Below, piece after piece: positions 1-9,640 of a DNA stretch of 64,000 nucleotides (its first letter is position 1; every line of letters begins with the position of its first letter). Position numbers and translations under genes: made by a program. The stretch is taken from the NCBI RefSeq assembly GCF_000711695.1, contig NW_013547009.1:1-64000 (forward strand). The letters run 5' to 3'. This DNA comes from Tilletiaria anomala UBC 951 (lineage: Eukaryota; Basidiomycota; Exobasidiomycetes; Georgefischeriales; Tilletiariaceae). The notes beneath the pieces were generated by a model. That model saw nothing but the letters and a program-made list of their open reading frames with translations, was not told the origin of the DNA and made no database searches.

Positions 1-2403
1 CCCCCCCCTTCTTCAGCTTCACTGATTTTCTCACGCGCTTGCTCTACGATGGTGAACTTTCGCAGCTTTCTCACCCTCTCCAGACACCGCTTTGGTTCAC
101 ATGTCCTGCAGAGTGCACTGTCTTCGCTGCAACATGCGATTAGTCGCGAATCGCATGTTTCGATGCCAGTGTTTTCTTCTGCCCAAGCAAGAAGCGTCGA
201 GACGGAAGCATCTAGCTCCATTGGGATCCTGCGAACAGCCACGCAACTGCTGCTCGATGCAACCGTCGAACTCGCGCCACACCTCAGCAGCCTGCTGCAA
301 GACGCCTTTGGAACGCATATCTTGCGCATTATCCTAATCTTGCTTGCGGGTCTGCCTCTCGAACAGCAGGATCAGCGAGGTGCCAAAATGTTCGGACGTG
401 AATTGACGAGATCGAGGAAGAGCGCGGTTTACAGAGCCAAAGAGAACCGCAACGGAGCAGCAAAAGGCAAGGGAAAGGCCACTGAACCGTTGCCTGATGA
501 GTCTTTTGTGCAAGCACCCAAAGTACCTTCATCATTCAAGGAGACCTTGGTCCAAATACGCGAGAATTGCCTCTCGCACCTCTCACAGAACGAGGTGCGC
601 GCAATCGCTGTCTCGCCTATATCAGCTCCGACCCTCGCGCTCTTCCTCAATCTTGAGGCTGCTTCTCCTAAATCAGCGGACAAAGCCGGTGGATTACATG
701 ACATGCTTCTCGACGGCCTTGTCGCCGTAGCAAGCTCAATGGCGAGGGGGAGAAAGGAAGAGGCGAAGCTGCCACAACGTTCCGACTTCATCGAAACCTC
801 CTTGCGCGACACAATCGGTTCTCACACTCTGCAATCAGCACTGGAAACATGTCTTCCTGGTGCACTCATTTTCTTCTATCGCGTGTATCTGCAAACGCAA
901 AGTCAGACCGAGGGCCAAGGTACCGGTCGCACCATCAGTTTAGGCACCCATCCAATCGCCAATTTTGTCGTCACGACTGTGATCCGACGACTCGGGCAAG
1001 TGGCGTTGAAAGCGCACACTGTGCGGACTGAAGGCGAAATTAGTGCCTGGGAAAAGTTGGCACTCGAAGCAGTGGATCTTATAAGGGATGCCATCAAAGA
1101 GGTCAGGAATGCAGGTGGCAAAATTGTGAAAGAAGGAAAAGTCAATCTATTGCAGGCACTACTTGAGGCAGCTGCAGCAGCTGACACTTGGGGCTCCAAG
1201 AGTGAGGGCACCAATCTGCAGGAAGAAGCGGCTTCCGCTATCTGCCATGCTTTTGGTGTGGACCCTGGGTCTACTGAGCAGGGTGAGACTACCGAACAGA
1301 CCCAACTTGACACACTGCACATCTTATTGGCATTCAAGACGCGCAAGGACTGGGTTAAGAGTCGCAAGCGTGAAGTTAAGCTCAAGCAAAAGGCGGAAGG
1401 GGCGAAACACATTGGTGCCCGAAAAGCAAAGAAGAGAGCAAAGAAAATGATTTCATTCGGCGAAGTGGAAGAGGACTCTGACTCAGAATCAGACCCTGAG
1501 CAGAAAGAAGGAGAAGTGATTCTGGTTGCTACTACGGCCAATGAGCAAAACAGTGCTGAGAAGATCGCGTCACTGCCTGACGTAGAAGCGACAACGCAAG
1601 GAAGCGTGCTTTTGCAGCACATTGCTCGGCTCAGCCTTCCAGCGAATGAATTGATTCATCGAAGGTTAGCGACAGATTCTCTCGCGCTTGGCCCATGCAG
1701 ATGCTCACACCCTTGTTCCTTTCTCTGCTTTTTTGCAGCCTTCAAGCACAACAACAGGAAATGCTGCTATCGATCAGCCGCTCTGGAATCGCGGCTCACG
1801 TCGTTCTGGCGGCGATCAACTCCTCCACCACCACTTTCCACCATCGCAGGATACTCTTCGAGCGGCTCATCCCGCTCCTGTCTGATTTGGCAGACGACAG
1901 ATGGGGCAGTCGCGTAGCAGATGCTGTCTGGGACCGGGCAGATCCGTTTACAAAGGCAAGTCATCAGTGAAATTCACCTGCTTAAACACTTTACTGATCT
2001 TGGTGCAACCTTTTCCGGCGTTTAGGAGAAAATCCTGAAGTCGCTTCGTGCAAAAGAAACACATCTGCTGTCTTCGCAATACGGCCGCTTCCTTATCCGC
2101 CGCTTGAATCTCGGAATGTATCGCAAGGACGTTGCCAAATGGAAGGAGTGGGCTAAAGCACAGGTCAAATCTGACCCCTTGCCTTCCTTGACGGAAGAAG
2201 CTCAGGCCAAGCAAGCCGACCAGATGACAACAGTACACATGGCACTACCGCCTCCTGATGACAGCGTTGAGCAACCGATTCAATCGAAGAGGCGGAGGTC
2301 CGAAGACTTGGATGCGGACAAGATATCAAGGAAGAAGTCTATGAAAGCGAGAAAAGATGCTGTCACAAACGAGTTGGACATGATCCTCGCGGGCGCCAAG
2401 TAG
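1..2403 (+). CDS. NOP9: Nucleolar Pumilio-repeat protein Nop9 (5' partial)
   Basis: Exons <1..1664, 1739..1955 and 2026..2403; the N-terminal part lies off the window. Pumilio-type repeats are visible as RHRFGSHVLQ, AFGTHILR, IGSHTLQSAL, SRSGIAAHVV, DRWGSRVADAVW and QYGRFLIRR, with a basic, acidic-flanked stretch before the last repeats. Nop9 family proteins bind pre-rRNA near ITS1 in the nucleolus and help mature the small ribosomal subunit. The first intron (1665-1738) is GT-AG and joins IHR to SLQAQQQ. The second (1956-2025) is GC-AG with an AG|GCAAGT donor and joins phase 0 to EKILKSLRAK. A lysine-rich tail ends the protein. Near base 65 the reading frame of the upstream repeat does not match the downstream one (see findings), so either a small splice event or a one-base difference lies there. 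It converges with the next gene, 121 bp away. The family call is firm. Confidence 0.88.
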
Positions 2404-2524
2404 ATAGGAATTCAATTGTTTATCAATGTTATCAATGACCCGTAAAGGCGCGTCGTGAGCTAAGTACATGATCATGAGGAATCTTGAGTTTTCGTTACGT
2501 GAGAAGTGTCATGCACTCGATCAG

Positions 2525-5500
2525 TCACAGATTCACCACGATTTTCGGTGTGCTACTGGTGTGGGATTGTTGCGGATACTGACCTGGTGGGCTGACAAGG
2601 ATACCGGCAGGTGGAACCGGAAAAGCTGGGGCGGCTGTTGCTGGTTCAATGCTAGTCCACTTTGCGGCCATGCGCACAGAAGGCTGCAAGCGAGCGGGAA
2701 TGCGTGCACCGTGTTCGTCGAAACCTTTGCCGGTAGAGACTCGCGGTCGGGGCTCAGGCGGAGGCTTCGGCTTTGGCTTCAAGTCGCTGCTGCGACGCAG
2801 GCGATTTAGTGGTGCGATAGCTGCTTTGGCTTCTGTGGTGGCTGCTGCAATCTGCTGCGCTTTGGGCGCCCCACTGTCACGACGCAAGCCTGCGAGCAAG
2901 GCCGTGGGCATGGAGAGTGACTTCGCAATGTATGGCTTCTCAACAGCTTTGGGCCGCGATGCGAATGCGCCGAGCCTGCTGCTTTTGACCGGCGAAGTTC
3001 TTGTGCCTTGTGACGAGCCGCTCGAAGATGTGTTGATTGACATGGCAGGAGTGACAGCGAGCGAAGTGCCCCCCTTTGCGTCCATCGTCGCGCGGATGTA
3101 TGCAGCTTTCGCGTGACAAGACTGGCGAACATCGTCTAGCGCCCTGCCTCGTAGGATCTGTGTATGCGAGGGGCGTCGCCCGCGCGATGAGACGAAAGAA
3201 GGGGCGGTCATGCTCATGGGCGTAGCAAAGGCGGCTCCGGCAGCATTAGACGTGGATGCTAGGCTGTGTGGGCGAGGGGTAGACGTCCCTGTAAATGATT
3301 GTGACAGCTGGTTGCGGTGCATTGGTTTCGAGCGTGCCGAGTCTGCAAAGGACACACGTGTCGTCGGTGGCATTGCTGGCCTTTGGCGTGGAGCTGCTGG
3401 GTGCGGGTTCACGTGTTTTCCGACCCACATGGGGCCAGCAGGTAGCGAGTCCTCCGCCTCTGCGACGTCGATAGGGATGCTCGCCTCTCTGGCCTGTTGG
3501 CTGAGCTGGTCCTTGGAAACCTTTCGCTGCGGCACCAGAGGCCGGACAGTAGCATCTGAAATGTTGCTATTCGTCCGAGAGACGGGAGTGCGATAGCGCG
3601 TCTTCACCACAAACACAGGGCTCGTCTCAGCTGAAAGCGGTTGCTCGAGTTCTCTGCGTTTGGTTTTCGGGCGCGAACGGTCGAGGACGGAAGCGGGTGA
3701 GGGCGTCGGAACCGGATAATGGACTGTCGCCGTAGACCCGCTAGGGATGTTTTTGAGCTGACCCGCATCATGAAGTTGAGGCTTAGACATCATGGACCGT
3801 ATATCAGATGCTTTCGGGGCCACTTGGTAGTCGGATGGGATGCGTGTCTGATCCGTGACAAAAGGCGGCGGTATACCAGGTAAGGCCGAAGTCGTTCCGG
3901 TGGAAAGTACTTCCGTGGGCGACACCTGCGCCTTTGAGGCTCCGCTTCTGTGAAGCTCCGGACTGCGCGGCCGCATTTGGTCGAAGAAATCATTTTCTAG
4001 AAGGTAGCTGAATTCGGCTAATCCATCCTTGGAGCTCTGCGCGATAGACGGCAGCTCCAATTTGGCCGCAGCAAGTTGGTGTCGCTGCTGAGGCTGTCTT
4101 CCACTGGGCTCATCAAGAAGCTGCAACGCGGTCGCATGGGCATCTGCAACGTCAGCCACGACGATTGGGGATCGGTTCGAGCCTACTGGAGGAGACATGG
4201 CAGAAAGGGGTACGCCAAAGAGCCTCTCAACATCGAGAGGACTCATGAGCAGAGCTCTCGCGGTTCCGCCGCTGTTGTTGCTCAGCAGAGGCTGCAATGC
4301 AGCGGAAGCAGACAGCGCCCCAGAGAGAATCGGGGAGTCCTCCGTGATGCTCGAGATGATCGATGTGCTTCTATTCACGCCTGCCACGCCTGACGGCGGC
4401 TTGCGACCAATCGACACCTTCCGAGGGAGTACCCCACGCACCGCTTGGCGTCCGCCGGAGGAGACGCGACGACGGACGCCACCCACGGCCGCATGATGAT
4501 GGTTGAAGCTGTTGACACGGGATGCAGCTCGGCTCCAGCTGCTGCCTACCTCTGCAACGGAAGCATCGTGCTGCGTACCGTCGCGCAGTGCAGGGCTGCG
4601 CAGCACGACGACAACGTGCGCTGTGGGACCTTGCCTTGATTGATGCCGTTCATCTGTCATATCTGCATCCTGCAAGGTGTCCAGCTGGTAAGACAATACG
4701 CATGGTGCTACGCTCTCGTCGACAGACCACTCGATGTCGGAAGCATTTGCGAGCTGCTCAGCAAGCGACGGAGCTGCCATCTCGATTGGCGCGCCGAAGT
4801 CGTCGACCTCAACAGCACCAGCGCCGCCCAAGCTGATGAGTCGTTTCTTTGGCTGCTGTTGCCGTTGTCTGGCCGCGCGACCATGTTGCTTGAGCGAGGC
4901 GGAAGGGGTTGCATGCTCGCTAAAGTCGCCTCTGAGGTTGAGGAGCTCCAAGCTGCGCCTGAGACGCAAAACCTTGGCTTGGTCTGCACCATCTTGTGCG
5001 CCCAAGCCCACTTCTTCCCCCTCCGTGTAATCAGCTTCAGGCAGTTGATTATCTTTGTACAGGTTTGCGTTGCCTTCGCCGTCATCATCCTCCCAAGCGT
5101 CTTCGTCGTACAGCTGCTCGATGCTGACTGTGCGGCGGTGCGGGCGAGCGAGCAAATCCTCTTGTTTATGACGACGATGATGTTGGACAGCCTGAGGGTA
5201 TTGATCGGTGCCGATAGAGTCAAGGGGTGGGATGGCAGTGTGCACGGCGGCAACTTTGCTATAAGCGAGAGGCGCGACGCTATCGGTGACAATAGACGGT
5301 AGTGAGTAGGATGTTGGTATGCCTGAGGCGGCATGGTGATACTGTTTGACCAGAGTCCAGCTCGGATTTCTTCCGTCAATCTCCTGTTGTGCGCCGACTT
5401 TCGCACGTGTGGTGGTCGCGACATTCGCTGTCCGCACTGGCGAAACCTTGTTGTCCAACTTGAAGTTCGCATCGCCCCTGCACTCTGTGTCAGTCGGCAG

Positions 5501-6541
5501 TGTGGTGATGGACGTGGCAGTGCTCCGCCGCCGATCACCCACGTCACGGATGAACAAGCTGGTCTCGTCGCTTCCGCGCCTGCTGTCGCTCTCGTTGCTT
5601 TTGTCGGAGCTGAGCACCGTACTTGTTGAGTGGGACGAACAGCTGCCAGGAGCGGTTCGAGCAAGCGGCACGCCGAGAAAACCTGACGCGACTGGAGTGC
5701 GCTTCATGGACTTCTTTGGGAGCGCAACGCCAGAAGGAGAGGGGGCTAAACGGTCGGTGTTCGCATCCGTGTCCGTGCCAGCCGCTGTATCCGCAAAAGT
5801 ACCAGTAGAGGATGAGGAGGGCTCACTGGTGCTGCACGATTCGACAGTGGAAAGGGCGTCGAAGTCTCCATCGGGCCTTGCACCAGCTTGATCGTTGCCC
5901 TGGGCGTGGGCGTAGCGCTCCGCCTCGACGCGCCACTGCTCGATGGTCCGCGGATGCAAACGCTCGTCGAGGGCAGCAACTTCAGCAACAGACTTGAGAT
6001 GCGCCATGCTCAGTGGTCGTCGGAGGGTATGGCGCGCCTGTAGGCCCGTACCGAGCGGATAGGCGTGATCCACGGGGGGCTTTGGGTAGTTGGGTGGCAC
6101 GGGTGCACCATATGGTGTCGCGGCAGTGCTCCCAATGTCAGTCGGAGGAAGAGGGAAGCAAAACGACTCAGAGTGGGAGCGTTTGTGCGCATCGGGCTGA
6201 GCGCGTTCTCGCGATGAAGCATGCTGGAGATTGGGCTTGGCTGCTCCGCGGCGGACCTTGCGCAAAGAAGACATGACATAGTCTTCGTCGTCATCGTCGC
6301 CCTCTTCCTCAGCATATCGCCCCCCGCGACCAGCCTGATTGCCAGGCGAGAATGGAATGGGTGAATCATAATGCTGCAGATAGTAGACTTGCGGGACGCC
6401 GAGCGTCGCGGGCGGCGCCATCGCAACAGCTGGGCAGATGCACCGCATCGGGCAACGAGAGGAAGCCCGTGAGCGCCTCGCGGTACCACTGCAATGACAA
6501 CGATGACAGTGCGAGCTCACCTGCGACTTCAGTAACGAGAG
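2525..6541 (-). CDS. Large disordered protein of unknown function (5' end unresolved)
   Basis: The main exon is 2525..6373, open for 1283 codons. A second exon, 6444..6541, is supported by a 70-nt GT-AG intron (6374..6443) in phase 0. That exon reads a coherent sequence including SSLSLQWYREALTGFL and ends at LPDA before HYDSPIPFSPG. It begins after an acceptor at 6542 in phase 1, so a further upstream exon with the start codon is expected but was not found. The protein is rich in Ser, Pro, Ala, Arg and Gln, with many RRxS-type sites (RRPLS, RRTVS, RRSLE, RRVSS, RKVSI) that could be kinase targets. I see no transmembrane segment or catalytic motif. An acidic patch (EEEGDDDDEDY) lies near the start. 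An intronless alternative would begin at the ATG at 6421 and give 1298 residues. I do not recognise a family; a signalling scaffold is only a guess. Confidence 0.6.
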   Translation of the reverse strand, partial: LSLLKSQVSSHCHRCHCSGTARRSRASSRCPMRCICPAVAMAPPATLGVPQVYYLQHYDSPIPFSPGNQAGRGGRYAEEEGDDDDEDYVMSSLRKVRRGAAKPNLQHASSRERAQPDAHKRSHSESFCFPLPPTDIGSTAATPYGAPVPPNYPKPPVDHAYPLGTGLQARHTLRRPLSMAHLKSVAEVAALDERLHPRTIEQWRVEAERYAHAQGNDQAGARPDGDFDALSTVESCSTSEPSSSSTGTFADTAAGTDTDANTDRLAPSPSGVALPKKSMKRTPVASGFLGVPLARTAPGSCSSHSTSTVLSSDKSNESDSRRGSDETSLFIRDVGDRRRSTATSITTLPTDTECRGDANFKLDNKVSPVRTANVATTTRAKVGAQQEIDGRNPSWTLVKQYHHAASGIPTSYSLPSIVTDSVAPLAYSKVAAVHTAIPPLDSIGTDQYPQAVQHHRRHKQEDLLARPHRRTVSIEQLYDEDAWEDDDGEGNANLYKDNQLPEADYTEGEEVGLGAQDGADQAKVLRLRRSLELLNLRGDFSEHATPSASLKQHGRAARQRQQQPKKRLISLGGAGAVEVDDFGAPIEMAAPSLAEQLANASDIEWSVDESVAPCVLSYQLDTLQDADMTDERHQSRQGPTAHVVVVLRSPALRDGTQHDASVAEVGSSWSRAASRVNSFNHHHAAVGGVRRRVSSGGRQAVRGVLPRKVSIGRKPPSGVAGVNRSTSIISSITEDSPILSGALSASAALQPLLSNNSGGTARALLMSPLDVERLFGVPLSAMSPPVGSNRSPIVVADVADAHATALQLLDEPSGRQPQQRHQLAAAKLELPSIAQSSKDGLAEFSYLLENDFFDQMRPRSPELHRSGASKAQVSPTEVLSTGTTSALPGIPPPFVTDQTRIPSDYQVAPKASDIRSMMSKPQLHDAGQLKNIPSGSTATVHYPVPTPSPASVLDRSRPKTKRRELEQPLSAETSPVFVVKTRYRTPVSRTNSNISDATVRPLVPQRKVSKDQLSQQAREASIPIDVAEAEDSLPAGPMWVGKHVNPHPAAPRQRPAMPPTTRVSFADSARSKPMHRNQLSQSFTGTSTPRPHSLASTSNAAGAAFATPMSMTAPSFVSSRGRRPSHTQILRGRALDDVRQSCHAKAAYIRATMDAKGGTSLAVTPAMSINTSSSGSSQGTRTSPVKSSRLGAFASRPKAVEKPYIAKSLSMPTALLAGLRRDSGAPKAQQIAAATTEAKAAIAPLNRLRRSSDLKPKPKPPPEPRPRVSTGKGFDEHGARIPARLQPSVRMAAKWTSIEPATAAPAFPVPPAGILVSPPGQYPQQSHTSSTPKIVVNL

Positions 6542-7663
6542 CTTAAAGCTCACACGCCTCGGCGCGTAGCTTAGCTGTTTTCTTTTTTTGCCAAGAGCTG
6601 GATTGATGGTGACGCACTTGCGTTCCAAGGTATCTAAGGGAAATACTTTCAATGGCAACCGAAGGTCTTTGTGTAGCACGGATGATGTTTGCAACAAGAA
6701 CAAAGCATCCTCATGAGAAGGCCCATGAGGAGACCAAAGGAACTGTGAGGCGGTCGAAGGATGAAACAGGTGTTAAGCAGAACCGGAAGATGGTGTTGCC
6801 AGATGGGATCAGTCGTCATGGACCACTAGAAAAGGAAGAAAAACAGAATTGCAATGCCATAAAGGGCAGCTCAACATCACATCTTTACCCGTCAACATGA
6901 TGACTATCCAACTTAGTTTGGTACTGTCGTGGGCATGCTGGGATGATGATGTAACTGTGCACCTGTGGCCGTTTCGGGTACCTGAGAGCTTGTCAAACGG
7001 GCTGACGACGCGACAAGAACAGGTGTTTGCCTTGCTGTCCCTTTTCACCAGAGGCTATTTTCGATCGTTGTCACATACCCTCTGACCAGCTGGGCACTGA
7101 CCCGCAAGCCTGACAGATGAACGAATGCATGACCTTCAGGCTCGAGGTTTGTGGTGCCCGAAGATCAACGAATGCTGCAGGTATAGAAGCTGCGTGAATA
7201 AACCGTTACTGGCGACGCTACGCGTAGAAAATGGACCAGCCGCCAACGGCACATTGAAGAAAACTATTCCAGTGCCGCTTCCTGCCGGCGGCCCTCATGT
7301 TGTCACTCGACATATCCGCGCAGCTGTTGATCGCACTGTTCACCCATCTCTACATCGACATACATACGCCTTTTCTCCAGTTGGCCCATCGGCCCTCTCA
7401 CCACGCACCAAAGGCGTGCTTATGTTCACTTGACGCTTTTCCTCGTGCCCTATTCGCCTTCCTGCCGTCCCTGGCCCCCATCCGCGCCTCAGTGCGGCCC
7501 ATCACACTTTTCTTCTCGAAGGCTTTGTTTTGAACGTGTTCCACGCCCGCTGGCCAAGCCAAGGACCGGCTCTGCTCTGACCGTGCAAGCGAACTTGAGC
7601 CGGGTTGTGCTGACTCCAATCAAACGCAGATAGGGAACACCCCACTGTCATCTTCACTGCAAC
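6542..7663. other. Intergenic region between divergent genes
   Basis: About 1.1 kb between the unresolved 5' end of the large disordered protein and the acyltransferase start. It probably holds the missing first exon of the minus-strand gene; an ATG-led stretch reading MTTDPIWQHHLPVLL lies on the minus strand near 6818 but lacks a good splice donor. Pyrimidine-rich tracts run from about 7270 to 7530 ahead of the plus-strand gene. No RNA gene or repeat was seen. Confidence 0.4.
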
Positions 7664-9386
7664 ATGCCTAGTCCCGTATTGGCAGCGACCAGCGCGGCAA
7701 GGAATCACATGCTCCCCATCGCATCTCGCACCTCAAGGTCCCACTGGCTGCAGACCTTGGTCTTCGGCATCTTCTTCAATGTCGCGATCATTGCGCTCAA
7801 CACGAGCCAGTTTATCTTTCTGCCCCTCTCCTTTCTCCCCTCCACACAGCCGCTGTACGAGAAATTTGTCGCATACACCAAGCACAGCTTTGGCGTCCTG
7901 CTCGTCTCCATCAGCCAGCTCTTTGCGCCTACGACGATCGTGCTGAGCTTCACCGATGCGCAGGGCCGACCCATCGATGCGCAAAAGTTCGTCATACGCG
8001 ATGAGAACAGACGTGGTCCGGATGGACTGGGTACAGTCACGCAGGTCAAGATGCCGGACCGCAGCGTCTGGATTTCGAATCATCAGGTGCGCATTTCTTC
8101 AATGAAAGGCTCCTCCGCAGTTGTCACGGTCATATGACTCTGAAACTTCCATGATCAGGTCTATGTAGATTGGCTGTACCTCTGGTGCGTCGCTTACTAC
8201 GCCAACATGGCGGACAGCATCATCATCATCCTCAAAGCATCGCTGAAGAAGGTTCCCTTTGTTGGCTGGGTGCGTGTATGCTGCTCGCTGCCCCAGACGA
8301 TGGTATTTCTAGCGCGGAACTGACACATACATTGGCACATCTCGATGTCTAGGGCATGCAATTCTTCCGCTTCATCTTCCTGGCGCGAAATTGGCAGGCC
8401 GATCGTATGCCACTGGCTAAACACCTTTCTTTTTTAGCCGAGCGCTCGCATTCGCAGCACGACAAAACCGACAAGAAGAGGCAAGACGATAATGTAGCAG
8501 ATGCGAAGGCAGCACGTGCGTCGCCAGCCAAGCTGCTCCTGCTCATCTTTCCGGAGGGCACGATCTTCACCGCTAATACCAAGGCGCAGAGCGACAAGTA
8601 CGCACAAAAGATGGGCTACAAGAACGAGCTGAAATATACCGTCTTGCCGCGCAGCACCGGCCTCTTATTTTGTCTACGTGCTCTCGCAGCTGACATAGAC
8701 GACCTATGGCTAGTGGTGAGGTCCCAATCACGAGTGCTCCCATATTCAAATCTTGAGGCCACTAAATGTGCGCACATACTGACAATGTGTGGTCTGCGCA
8801 GGACTATACAATTGGATATCCGGGCATCGCGCCAACAGGCTACGGCGAAGACTACTACACACTACGCTCCGTCTTCATGCAAGGTGTCCCTCCTCCGCGC
8901 GTACACCTCAACTGCATCATGACACGTGTGACTGCTCCAGATGACGGCGCAAAGTCGGGGCCATCCGTAGATAGCATGGCGACGTTGGGTGGCAGCGTAG
9001 CGGCAGCAGCAGTTGGGACAGACGCCCTTGCCGATCACCCGCCTTTGGGCCGCCTTGCTTCCAGCGGCAAGGCTAGTGGAACAAAGGAGAACGAGCCGAC
9101 AAAGGAGGAGCAGGAGTGCTTTGCTGCATGGTTGCGCGAGCGCTGGGCTGTCAAGGATCGGCTGATGGACTCGTTTAACCGCGATGGGGACTTTGTTCAT
9201 GGCGCATATACCCGCCGCCTGCAGCGTGACGGCACGCAAGGGCTTGAGAAGCTCATAACCCCACAATTTTTCGAGATCCCCGTTGAGCTTCGTTCGCCGT
9301 TGGAACTAGGCCATGCTTTCGTCTGGGGCCTGCCGGTGTGGGTTGCTGCTGGCGTTATCCAAGGTTACAAGGCGCTGAAAGGATAA
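7664..9386 (+). CDS. PlsC-family lysophospholipid acyltransferase (LCLAT1/AGPAT5-like)
   Basis: Exons 7664..8086, 8159..8269, 8353..8715 and 8802..9386, 493 aa; all introns are phase 0 and 72-86 nt. It should transfer an acyl chain from acyl-CoA to a lysophospholipid, probably at the ER. The NHX4D catalytic motif is NHQVYVDW at about residues 139-146 and is split by intron 1. The glycerol-phosphate binding block is FPEGT at about 244-248, and VLPRSTGLL matches the fourth conserved block. A hydrophobic N-terminal segment (about 30-58) and one near the C-terminus look membrane-spanning. GWGMQFFRFIFLARNW is typical of the LCLAT1/Cst26 branch rather than of Slc1. Substrate, cardiolipin remodelling or phosphatidylinositol acylation, cannot be told from sequence. 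The loop at about 205-235 is a charged, low-complexity insertion. Confidence 0.88.
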
Positions 9387-9640
9387 GGAAAGATTAAATC
9401 GTAAAAATAGGTGAGGAAAGTAAGTTAAAGGCACTACTCAGTCAGCTGTAGCGTAGTGAAAACCTGCGAAGGGGTTCTATTTATCTCGCGGATGGTTAGA
9501 CCATCATCCTTCACCCACATAAACTTGAAATTTCACGGCCGAGAGAGCGATTCTGAAATCGGCTTTCCATATCCATTCGAACGTCTCGCTTTTTAAGCTG
9601 AGTTGTTGTTGATCCTCGGACCCAAAGGGCCTGCATTTTA

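Noticed and set aside
903-1622. 239-codon minus-strand open frame
   Set aside because: Antisense to NOP9 exon 1, whose Pumilio repeats are clear.
4708-5664. 318-codon minus-strand frame within the large unknown gene
   Set aside because: Overlaps the main frame on the same strand and is Arg/Ser/Thr-biased like a shifted reading of it.
6419-6421. ATG at 6421 as start of the large unknown gene
   Set aside because: It falls inside the better-supported 70-nt intron; kept only as an alternative.
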